Shown: in pieces, positions 20,700 through 31,086 of the stretch | Position numbering within the stretch: position 1 is the stretch's first letter | Layout of the letters: every line of letters begins with the position of its first letter | Source: Struthio camelus | Taxonomy: Eukaryota; Chordata; Aves; Struthioniformes; Struthionidae | DNA: 64,000 bases | Direction of reading: 5' to 3' | NCBI RefSeq assembly: GCF_040807025.1 | Contig: NC_090982.1 | Span: 89,866,963 to 89,930,962, forward strand | Program-made: the position numbers and the translations under genes | The notes under the pieces: generated by a model | Database searches by the model: none | What the model saw: only the letters and a program-made list of their open reading frames with translations | What the model was told of the DNA's origin: nothing

Positions 20700-22100
20700 C
20701 GCGTGTCCCTTTAGGCCCCAGGAAGCAGAAAGTTCTGACCTGACAGCAAAGTATTTGGTCTTTTTAACGCTCTTGCGGCTGAAGGTGACTCCTAATGAAA
20801 AGCAATGAGAATTCTGAGGATTCACTGGAAACGTAAAAGACAGTATCTGCCCTTTTTAAAAGGCTGTGTGCTTCCGCTAATAATACCTGTAGTAATCAAG
20901 CCACTAGATTTTTCTGACAATAAGAGCCTTTAAGCTGCGATCGCTACTCGAAAAGTCCAGATATTTTAGAAACTGAACGAGCCTTCTGAGCTTGCTGACT
21001 GCAGTACCTCGAAAGATGATCAGAGTGCTGATGTTTTCATGCTTTAGTGTGGTAGAGATGCTCTGTGCAAACATCCCTTGTGTTTAATCTTCAAAACTGC
21101 GCAGACTGTCACGGAGCTCTCTTTTGACTATCTACTTTGCGTAACAAACAGAAAGGCAGGAGGTTGACAGTGCTAAATGAGTAAGGTCATTGCTTGTTTA
21201 GGGGTTGCAAATTTTATGGAATTTTGTCCTTTTAAATCTCATCTAGAATATGCTTGCAAAAAATCCCTGGGAAGAAAACAAGGAGTATAAGCAGCTTTTG
21301 AATATTATTAGCAATACTTACACGTTCTGGATGGGTTCTTAGGGTCCCCCATGGTCTTCTGCCCTCCCCATTACCCCCAAATTTACCCATTTTGCAGTGT
21401 TTTGGCACTTATTTTGCTCTTTCTTGTCCCGAAGCAGGTCAGGGTTTGGTGTGGACAGAGGGGGGAAGGAGCCAGCTGTGGGTAAATGGGCCCTGGATGG
21501 CATCGCGGGGACACGGCGAATCCTGGCACAGCCCATCTTCAGCACGGGGAGAGGCCGGAGTGCTGCCGTGATGAGTGCTGAGAAAGGTACCTCTCTTTGG
21601 ATTATGTGCACCCCAGAGCCCACCTTCTGGCCTTTCATTCTCCCCCGATCCCTCCTGTCAAGTATTTGTGCTCTGCGGATGCCTGAGTTTGGCTTTTTGT
21701 GACTTGTAGGTTCCTCCGCTGAGGTTCTTTTTGCCCCTGAGGTCCTCCCTTTCACCATCTTGTCCCCACAGAACCCTGAATTGTTTCTTCTCCCTCGCCC
21801 AGCCCACAACATCCCTTCCTTTTCCTTTTCTTTTTTGCTGCCCCTCGATCCTTCCTTTTGCAATTTTGCACCACCAGTTCACTCTGTTAAGCTCTTCTCT
21901 CTTTTGGGCTTTTTGCACCCCCCACCCCCCACCCCCTTTGTAAAGCTTTTTTTGTGCCGCTTACAAGCTTCTGGCTTTTTTTCCCCTGAGAAGCCTTCCT
22001 TCTGGCTTTGTGTGTCAGCACCCTCCCCTTTTTGAATAAAGCAGAGATTAAAGGCAAACTCGGTATCTCTTTATGCAGCTGCAACCCTTTGGAGGGGAAG
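20700..22100. other. No gene seen; AATAAA at 22,035
   Basis: AT-balanced, mostly unique sequence to about 21,700, then a C/T-rich run to 22,030. AATAAA at 22,035-22,040 is followed by a GTATCTCTTT stretch and could be a polyadenylation signal of a plus-strand transcript or a relic of a mobile element. No coding frame with a recognisable product. Confidence 0.45.
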
Positions 22101-23600
22101 CAAATACGTTATTGTGGTTTGTAGTATTTCTGGGCTAACTCTGGGGAAATCCTCATCACAGTTTGGATTTTTTGTTGTTGTTTCTATAAGTTCGTTGCTT
22201 TGAAAGTTTGAAACTAGTATTCGTTTGGCTTACTGCCTTACTGTCATAACTGAGCGTAAAGCAGAGATTGTGTTGCCATTGCATATGACCTCCCTCATAT
22301 GGTGCTTGCGTTCATATACGTGTGTTCTCCCCAGGAGTACTCTTGCCTTTTCCTTTCCTTTAGTAAACAAACGCCTTTCTGAGCCAATACCGAGCAACAC
22401 GGTGGATGTGCTTCTAGCGCTAACGTCGCGTCGCAGGAGGCAGCTGAGAGCAGTCGATAAGCCGGTGCTCTAGACATGCAAAGGCAGGAAGAAGCGGACT
22501 AGCTATTGAGCTTCCCTCGAGAGCAGAGGAAGAGGAGAAGAAACCCAGGGGGCGGTCATACGCCCGCTGACGATTCCGGAGGCTTTGCCTTGCAATGCGT
22601 TTCTCCTGGTAGGCGGCAGCACTCATTGCCCGTGGCGGGTAAGGGCCGGAACCACCTTGCGCTGAGGGCTCAGCAGAACCAGAGAGGCGAGGGTGTCCCT
22701 GGGGTGGCTGCGGGTGCCTGGATTTCTCCGGCCCACCTCAAGGCATGCGTTGCGGGGAGAAAAGGGTGCGGGCTTTCAGGGGCCTGGCAGTGCTCTGCTC
22801 CGTGCGGGCACAGGGCAGGGTCTGCCCTGAACACATGTTTGCCTCTCCCTGTCTTTGTTTTAATTCCTGCCTTTAGGGCTGAGGTTCCTCCCCAGAGCAG
22901 ACTTGTACGTGTGCCCTCGCTCGTGTAGATGCAGATGGCCTGGAGGTGTGGGGAGGCAGGCTGTCCCGCGAGAAGGACTTTTGCGCGGCGTCCCGGGGAG
23001 GATAGCTGTGATGTACCTCGTGCACCCAAGGGTGTTGGTAAGCGACAAGATAACAAGTGGCTGTTTCCTGGTCACTCCCCTCACTAGAGAAAAATCGATT
23101 TACAGATTGGCTTTCACATGGAGAGAGAAACAGTACACCTTTCCTCAGGTCTGGTTGGGGTTTCACAGTGTGCCTGCACTAACACGTGGTCGTTGTCAGA
23201 GACGGTTTAGACGGGTTGCCTGCAGAGAGGTAGGAAAGGCATTACCTTTCGTGGACAGTGCTGTGGTGGGCAGAGCTACGGACGAAGAGGTGTGAGAGCG
23301 AGGTGCCTGAGCCTTAAAACTGACTGGAAGGGACAGGATTCAAGGCCGGTTGGTGCACAGCACACAGCGCAACGCCAGGCTCATTATAAAGGTACTGTAA
23401 TTGGGGAAACGGCCCGCTGACAGAAGAAGAAAGGTTAAAGCTCTGTGTGAAATAAAGGGTCCTTCCCATCAGTGCTGAGGAAGAGGGTCGCGTTTCTTAG
23501 AGCAGCATATCCGTCGTTTTTCTGGTAGCAGCAGAGCACCGCAGTGGGAGGTTCTGGAAGAGTCAGGAGCAGAACTGGCAGGAGGCTCTTTTCCCTGTCC
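22101..23600. other. No gene seen; degenerate paralogous sequence
   Basis: Contains the weak third copy of block B (22,880-22,990) and short splice-like strings (for example GTCAG before 23,200 and GTAGG at about 23,230). Nothing adds up to a supported exon pair or known protein. Confidence 0.45.
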
Positions 23601-23941
23601 GGATGGAAAAACGGCTGTAAGCACGCTTGCCAGAAACCGAGGAGGCCGAGGACGAGGCCCGGCTGGGGCCCTTGCCTTGGGCCCTGACTGCGGGCACCCG
23701 GCGCGCCCTGCCACCCGAGGCCTGCTCGCCCCAGGCGCGACTGCCACCGCCACCACCCCTCGGCGCTGCTGCGCCCCGGTGCTGCACCGCCGCCGAGACA
23801 CGGGGTGCTCGTGAGGTCCCCGCCACCGTCTCCTCCTGCAGGACACAGGTGCCCGGGGGGAGGGTACGAAAGGGTCGGGGCGGCCCGACCGGAGGGTGCG
23901 GGGAGCGGCGGCGGCCGCTGCCGGCCTAGGCCAGCGGGGTC
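23600..23941. promoter_or_regulatory. CpG island left of array B
   Basis: GC-rich, CpG-dense sequence (CCCGGCGCGCCCTGCCACCC, GCGGCGGCGGCCGCTGCCGG) immediately before the first NRF1 core of the decayed satellite edge. It may be a promoter in its own right, in either direction. No start codon or exon was supported. Confidence 0.5.
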
Positions 23942-24309
23942 GCGCATGCGCACTGGATCAGACCGGCTCGCGGCTGCGGCAAGCGGAGTGGCGCATGCGC
24001 ATTGGGGGGGCGACCCGCTTACTCCCTGCTGCCCTCAAGTGACTACGAACCGGTACTGCAGGCAGGGGATTAACGCATGCGCACTGCTCCAGATGTGCTC
24101 CATGCTGCCCTCGGGTGATGCCACCCCAATAGTGCAGCCAGCCGACGAACGCATGCGTCCTGGACGCATCGGTTCCTTGGTGCCCCTCGAGCGATGAAAG
24201 CCTGCCAGCCAACCAGCCGCCTCGCGCATGCGCGCCGCCCCGACACTGCTCCCTGCGGCCCTCAGCTACGAACAGCGTAGTACTGCAGGCAGCCGCAGCG
24301 CGCAGGCGC
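23942..24309. repeat. Decayed left edge of array B with conserved NRF1 cores
   Basis: Cores fitting RCGCANGCGY lie at 23942 (GCGCATGCGC), 23991 (same), 24073 (ACGCATGCGC), 24149 (ACGCATGCGT), 24224 (GCGCATGCGC) and 24300 (GCGCAGGCGC). Steps are 49, 82, 76, 75 and 76 bp. Between the cores only fragments of the 76-bp unit remain (CGGTACTGCAGGC, TGCCCTCG, GGTGCCC), so the unit is recognisable mainly by its period. These are the oldest satellite units in the window. Confidence 0.85.
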
Positions 24310-27300
24310 ACTTGCTCGGCGTGGCTCGCTGGTGCCCTCGGCTGGCCAGAAATCGGTACTGCAGCCCGAAAAATCAGTACTGCAGCCGAAGCGGGGCGCA
24401 TGCGCAGTGGTTTCGGCGTGACCCGTGGGTGCCCTCGGCTGGCCAGAAATCGGTACTGCAGGCGAAGCGGGGCGCAGGCGCAGTGGTTTCGGCGTGGCTC
24501 GTTGGTGCCCTCGGCTGGCGAGAAATCGGTACTGCAGGCGAAGCGGGGCGCATGCGCAGTGGTTTCGGCGTGGCTCGTTGGTGCCCTCGGCTAGCCAGAA
24601 ATCGGTACTGCAGGCGAAGCGGGGCGCATGCGCACTGGGTTTCGGCGTGGCTCGTGGGTGCCCTCGGCTGGCCAGAAATCGGTACTGCAGGCGAAGCGGG
24701 GCGCAGGCGCACTGGGTTTCGGCGTGGCTCGTTGGTGCCCTCGGCTGGCCAGAAATCGGTACTGCAGGCGAAGCGGGGCGCAGGCGCAGTGGTTTCGGCG
24801 TGGCTCGTTGGTGCCCTCGGCTGGCGAGAAATCGGTACTGCAGGCGAAGCGGGGCGCAGGCGCAGTGGTTTCGGCGTGGCTCGTTGGTGCCCTCGGCTGG
24901 CCAGAAATCGGTACTGCAGGCGAAGCGGGGCGCATGCGCAGTGGTTTCGGCGTGGCTCGTTGGTGCCCTCGGCTGGCCAGAAATCGGTACTGCAGGCGAA
25001 GCGGGGCGCAGGCGCAGTGGTTTCGGCGTGACCCGTGGGTGCCCTCGGCTGGCCAGAAATCGGTACTGCAGGCGAAGCGGGGCGCAGGCGCAGTGGTTTC
25101 GGCGTGGCTCGTTGGTGCCCTCGGCTGGCCAGAAATCGGTACTGCAGGCGAAGCGGGGCGCATGCGCAGTGGTTTCGGCGTGGCTCGTTGGTGCCCTCGG
25201 CTGGCCAGAAATCGGTACTGCAGGCGAAGCGGGGCGCATGCGCAGTGGTTTCGGCGTGGCTCGTTGGTGCCCTCGGCTGGCCAGAAATCGGTACTGCAGG
25301 CGAAGCGGGGCGCAGGCGCAGTGGTTTCGGCGTGACTCGTGGGTGCCCTCGGCTGGCCAGAAATCGGTACTGCAGGCGAAGCGGGGCGCAGGCGCACTGG
25401 GTTTCGGCGTGGCTCGTTGGTGCCCTCGGCTGGCCAGAAATCGGTACTGCAGGCGAAGCGGGGCGCAGGCGCAGTGGTTTCGGCGTGGCTCGTGGGTGCC
25501 CTCGGCTGGCCAGAAATCGGTACTGCAGGCGAAGCGGGGCGCAGGCGCAGTGGTTTCGGCGTGGCTCGTGGGTGCCCTCGGCTGGCCAGAAATCGGTACT
25601 GCAGGCGAAGCGGGGCGCATGCGCAGTGGTTTCGGCGTGGCTCGTTGGTGCCCTCGGCTGGCCAGAAATCGGTACTGCAGCCCGAAATATCGGTACTGCA
25701 GGCGAAGCGGGGCGCATGCGCAGTGGTTTCGGCGTGGCTCGTTGGTGCCCTCGGCTGGCCAGAAATCGGTACTGCAGCCCGAAAAATCAGTACTGCAGGC
25801 GAAGCGGGGCGCATGCGCAGTGGTTTCGGCGTGGCTCGTTGGTGCCCTCGGCTGGCCAGAAATCGGTACTGCAGGCGAAGCGGGGCGCAGGCGCAGTGGT
25901 TTCGGCGTGGCTCGTTGGTGCCCTCGGCTGGCCAGAAATCGGTACTGCAGGCGAAGCGGGGCGCAGGCGCAGTGGTTTCGGCGTGGCTCGTTGGTGCCCT
26001 CGGCTGGCGAGAAATCGGTACTGCAGGCGAAGCGGGGCGCATGCGCAGTGGTTTCGGCGTGGCTCGTTGGTGCCCTCGGCTGGCCAGAAATCGGTACTGC
26101 AGGCGAAGCGGGGCGCAGGCGCAGTGGTTTCGGCGTGGCTCGTGGGTGCCCTCGGCTGGCCAGAAATCGGTACTGCAGGCGAAGCGAGGCGCATGCGCAG
26201 TGGTTTCGGCGTGACTCGTGGGTGCCCTCGGCTGGCCAGAAATCGGTACTGCAGGCGAAGCGGGGCGCATGCGCAGTGGTTTCGGCGTGGCTCGTTGGTG
26301 CCCTCGGCTGGCCAGAAATCGGTACTGCAGGCGAAGCGGGGCGCATGCGCAGTGGTTTCGGCGTGGCTCGTTGGTGCCCTCGGCTGGCGAAAAATCGGTA
26401 CTGCAGGCGAAGCGGGGTGCATGCGCAGTGGTTTCGGCGTGGCTCATTGGTGCCCTCGGCTGGCCAGAAATCGGTACTGCAGGCGAAGCGGGGCGCATGC
26501 GCAGTGGTTTCGGCGTGGCTCGTTGGTGCCCTCGGCTGGCCAGAAATCGGTACTGCAGCCCGAAAATTCGGTACTGCAGGCGAAGCGGGGCGCAGGCGCA
26601 GTGGTTTCGGCGTGGCTCGTTGGTGCCCTCGGCTGGCGAAAAATCGGTACTGCAGGCGAAGCGGGGCGCATGCGCAGTGGTTTCGGCGTGGCTCGTTGGT
26701 GCCCTCGGCTGGCCAGAAATCGGTACTGCAGGCGAAGCGGGGCGCATGCGCAGTGGTTTCGGCGTGGGTCGTTGGTGCCCTCGGCTGGCCAGAAATCGGT
26801 ACTGCAGGCGAAGCGGGGCGCATGCGCAGTGGTTTCGGCGTGGCTCGTGGGTGCCCTCGGCTGGCCAGAAATCGGTACTGCAGCCCGAAAAATCGGTACT
26901 GCAGCCGAAGCGGGGCGCAGGCGCAGTGGTTTCGGCGTGGCTCGTTGGTGCCCTCGGCTGGCCAGAAATCGGTACTGCAGGCGAAGCGGGGCGCATGCGC
27001 AGTGGTTTCGGCGTGGCTCGTTGGTGCCCTCGGCTGGCGAAAAATCGGTCCTGCAGGCGAAGCGGGGCGCATGCGCAGTGGTTTCGGCGTGGCTCGTTGG
27101 TGCCCTCGGCTGGCCAGAAATCGGTACTGCAGCGCGAAAAATCGGTCCTGCAGGCGAAGCGGGGCGCAGGCGCAGTGGTTTCGGCGTGGCTCGTTGGTGC
27201 CCTCGGCTGGCCAGAAATCGGTACTGCAGGCGAAGCGGGGCGCAGGCGCAGTGGTTTCGGCGTGGCTCATTGGTGCCCTCGGCTGGCCAGAAATCGGTAC

Positions 27301-30300
27301 TGCAGGCGAAGGGGGGCGCATGCGCAGTGGTTTCGGCGTGACTCGTTGGTGCCCTCGGCTGGCCAGAAATCGGTACTGCAGGCGAAGCGGGGCGCATGCG
27401 CACTGGGTTTCGGCGTGGCTCGTTGGTGCCCTCGGCTGGCGAAAAATCGGTACTGCAGGCGAAGCGGGGCGCATGCGCAGTGGTTTCGGCGTGGCTCGTT
27501 GGTGCCCTCGGCTGGCGAGAAATCGGTACTGCAGGCGAAGCGGGGCGCAGGCGCAGTGGTTTCGGCGTGGCTCGTTGGTGCCCTCGGCTGGCCAGAAATC
27601 GGTACTGCATTCGAAGCGGGGCGCATGCGCAGTGGTTTCGGCGTGGCTCGTTGGTGCCCTCGGCTGGCCAGAAATCGGTACTGCAGCGCGAAAAATCGGT
27701 ACTGCAGGCGAAGCGGGGCGCATGCGCAGTAGTTTCGGCGTGGCTCGTTGGTGCCCTCGGCTGGCGAAAAATCGGTACTGCAGGCGAAGCGGGGCGCATG
27801 CGCACTGGGTTTCGGCGTGGCTCGTTGGTGCCCTCGGCTGGCGAAAAATCGGTACTGCAGCCGAAGCGGGGCGCATGCGCAGTGGTTTCGGCGTGGCTCG
27901 TTGGTGCCCTCGGCTGGCCAGAAATCGGTACTGCAGGCGAAGCGGGGCGCATGCGCAGTGGTTTCGGCGTGACTCGTGGGTGCCCTCGGCTGGCCAGAAA
28001 TCGGTACTGCAGGCGAAGCGGGGCGCAGGCGCAGTGGTTTCGGCGTGGCTCGTTGGTGCCCTCGGCTGGCCAGAAATCGGTACTGCAGCGCGAAAAATCG
28101 GTCCTGCAGGCGAAGCGGGGCGCAGGCGCAGTGGTTTCGGCGTGGCTCGTTGGTGCCCTCGGCTGGCCAGAAATTGGTACTGCAGGCGAAGCGGGGCGCA
28201 TGCGCAGTGGTTTCGGCGTGGCTCGTTGGTGCCCTCGGCTGGCCAGAAATCGGTACTGCAGGCGAAGGGGGGCGCATGCGCAGTGGTTTCGGCGTGGCTC
28301 GTTGGTGCCCTCGGCTGGCCAGAAATCGGTACTGCAGGCGAAGCGGGGCGCATGCGTACTGGGTTTCGGCGTGGCTCGTTGGTGCCCTCGGCTGGCGAAA
28401 AATCGGTACTGCAGGCGAAGCGGGGCGCATGCGCAGTGGTTTCGGCGTGGCTCGTTGGTGCCCTCGGCTGGCCAGAAATCGGTACTGCAGGCGAAGCGGG
28501 GCGCAGGCGCAGTGGTTTCGGCGTGGCTCGTTGGTGCCCTCGGCTGGCCAGAAATCGGTACTGCAGGCGAAGCGGGGCGCATGCGCACTGGGTTTCGGCG
28601 TGGCTCGTGGGTGCCCTCGGCTGGCCAGAAATCGGTACTGCAGCCCGAAAAAACGGTCCTGCAGGCGAAGCGGGGCGCATGCGCACTGGGTTTCGGCGTG
28701 GCTCGTTGGTGCCCTCGGCTGGCCAGAAATCGGTACTGCAGGCGAAGCGGGGCGCAGGCGCAGTGGTTTCGGCGTGGCTCGTTGGTGCCCTCGGCTGGCC
28801 AGAAATCGGTACTGCAGGCGAAGCGGGGCGCATGCGCACTGGGTTTCGGCGTGGCTCGTTGGTGCCCTCGGCTGGCCAGAAATCGGTACTGCAGCGCGAA
28901 AAATCGGTACTGCAGGCGAAGCGGGGCGCAGGCGCAGTGGTTTCGGCGTGGCTCGTGGGTGCCCTCGGCTGGCCAGAAATCGGTACTGCAGGCGAAGCGG
29001 GGCGCAGGCGCAGTGGTTTCGGCGTGGCTCGTTGGTGCCCTCGGCTGGCCAGAAATCGGTACTGCAGCGCGAAAAATCGGTACTGCAGGCGAAGCGGGGC
29101 GCAGGCGCAGTGGTTTCGGCGTGGCTCGTTGGTGCCCTCGGCTGGCCAGAAATCGGTACTGCAGCCCGAAAATTCGGTGCTGCAGGCGAAGCGGGGCGCA
29201 TGCGCAGTGGTTTCGGCGTGGCTCGTTGGTGCCCTCGGCTAGCCAGAAATCGGTACTGCAGGCGAAGCGGGGCGCATGCGCAGTGGTTTCGGCGTGGCTC
29301 GTTGGTGCCCTCGGCTGGCGAGAAATCGGTACTGCAGGCGAAGCGGGGCGCAGGCGCAGTGGTTTCGGCGTGGCTCGTTGGTGCCCTCGGCTGGCCAGAA
29401 ATCGGTACTGCAGGCGAAGCGGGGCGCAGGCGCAGTGGTTTCGGCGTGGCTCGTGGGTGCCCTCGGCTGGCCAGAAATCGGTACTGCAGGCGAAGCGGGG
29501 CGCATGCGCAGTGGTTTCGGCGTGGCTCGTTGGTGCCCTCGGCTGGCCAGAAATCGGTACTGCAGCGCGAAAAATCGGTACTGCAGGCGAAGCGGGGCGC
29601 ATGCGCAGTAGTTTCGGCGTGGCTCGTTGGTGCCCTCGGCTGGCGAAAAATCGGTACTGCAGGCGAAGCGGGGCGCATGCGCAGTGGTTTCGGCGTGGCT
29701 CGTTGGTGCCCTCGGCTGGCCAAAAATCGGTACTGCAGGCGAAGCGGGGCGCAGGCGCAGTGGTTTCGGCGTGGCTCGTTGGTGCCCTCGGCTGGCCAGA
29801 AATCGGTACTGCAGGCGAAGCGGGGCGCAGGCGCAGTGGTTTCGGCGTGGCTCGTTGGTGCCCTCGGCTGGCCAGAAATCGGTACTGCAGGCGAAGCGGG
29901 GCGCAGGCGCAGTGGTTTCGGCGTGGCTCGTTGGTGCCCTCGGCTGGCCAGAAATCGGTACTGCAGGCGAAGCGGGGCGCATGCGCAGTGGTTTCGGCGT
30001 GGCTCGTTGGTGCCCTCGGCTGGCCAGAAATCGGTACTGCAGCGCGAAAAATCGGTACTGCAGGCGAAGCGGGGCGCATGCGCAGTAGTTTCGGCGTGGC
30101 TCGTTGGTGCCCTCGGCTGGCGAAAAATCGGTACTGCAGGCGAAGCGGGGCGCATGCGCAGTGGTTTCGGCGTGGCTCGTTGGTGCCCTCGGCTGGCCAA
30201 AAATCGGTACTGCAGGCGAAGCGGGGCGCAGGCGCAGTGGTTTCGGCGTGGCTCGTTGGTGCCCTCGGCTGGCCAGAAATCGGTACTGCAGGCGAAGCGG

Positions 30301-30404
30301 GGCGCAGGCGCAGTGGTTTCGGCGTGGCTCGTTGGTGCCCTCGGCTGGCCAGAAATCGGTACTGCAGGCGAAGCGGGGCGCAGGCGCAGTGGTTTCGGCG
30401 TGGC
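24310..30404. repeat. 76-bp NRF1-motif satellite, array B
   Basis: About 75-80 units of the same satellite as array A, in the same orientation, with the same set of variants including the 21-bp insertion (for example 24,360-24,380 and 28,640). GCGAAAAAT and GCGAGAAAT units are more frequent here than in A, and single changes such as GAAGGGGGGCGC (27,310; 28,265) mark local sub-blocks. It ends with the same GGCGTGGC/GAAGCGGGG junction as array A. The long open frames are again by-products of a unit with no stop triplets. Confidence 0.97.
29460..30404. repeat. 477-bp higher-order repeat at the end of array B
   Basis: The variant CGCAGTAGTTTCGG occurs at about 29,604 and 30,081, exactly 477 bp apart, and the units around both are in the same order (insertion unit, GCGAAAAAT unit, GCCAAAAAT unit, then GCCAGAAAT units). 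477 equals six 76-bp units plus one 21-bp insertion. Two nearly identical blocks side by side point to a recent unequal exchange next to the promoter. Confidence 0.85.
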
Positions 30405-30590
30405 GAAGCGGGGCGCAGGTGCACTTGCTCGTCGGCGCTCGTTCGTGCCCTCGGCTGGCGAAAAGTGGGTACTGCAGGCGAAGCGGGGCGCATGCGCGGT
30501 GCTCGAGAGCCGGGCCCCCCGCGCTCCCGCGCCCCGTTCGCGATCGGCGCATGCGCGGAGGGCGGCGCATGCGCGGCGGCGGGCAGCAGC
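30405..30590 (+). promoter_or_regulatory. CpG-island promoter with terminal satellite unit, copy 2
   Basis: Same sequence as 10,079-10,264. It has a diverged last unit, then GCGCATGCGC cores at about 30,488, 30,547 and 30,565, then the ATG at 30,591. Identity with copy 1 is essentially complete, so the promoter, not only the satellite, has been duplicated or homogenised. Confidence 0.6.
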
Positions 30591-30680
30591 ATGGCGGCGC
30601 GCGGGGACGGAGTTTTCGCTGGGGCGGCGGCGGGTGCGGGCCGAGGCCGCCCGGAGTCGGAGATCTGGGGGCCCCGGTGA
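30591..30680 (+). CDS. Possible first coding exon or short uORF, copy 2
   Basis: 29-codon Ala/Gly/Arg-rich frame beginning MAARGDGVFAG, identical to 10,265-10,354, with the candidate donor CCCCG/GTGAGG inside its end. Not joinable in frame to the downstream blocks; see copy 1. Product not recognised. Confidence 0.28.
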   Translation: MAARGDGVFAGAAAGAGRGRPESEIWGPR

Positions 30681-31086
30681 GGTGAGCGCGTCCCCTCGGG
30701 CGGCCGCGGGCGTCGGGCGGTTTCTGCCCGCGGGGGCCGTCGCTGCGTGGAGGCGGAGGTGCGGGGCGAGATTTGGGGAGGGGGCTCGTGCCTGGCGCCG
30801 CGCCGCGCCGGCAGCGCGGCCCAGGGTCTGCCGGGAGCGCGGGTTTGACCGTCCGTTTGCCGTGTGTCGCCCTCAGGGCCCCGGTTCCTCCCTGGCGCGG
30901 CCGGGGCGGGCGCTCGCCCCTGCGGAGGCGGCCGGGAGGAGCGGCGAGGCTGGCGGGCCCCGGAGCGGCGCTGGGCGGACGGCTCCCGTCGCGGCAGGCC
31001 TGCCCGAGGGTGCTGGTAAGTCGCAAGGAAGCTTAAAGCTACCGGACCAAACCGACTTAAGGTCACTTTGAGCCAGGTGCAGTTAG

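Noticed and set aside
24228-31071. Long open frames across array B
   Set aside because: Same cause as in array A. They run from satellite into CpG island without any boundary signal.
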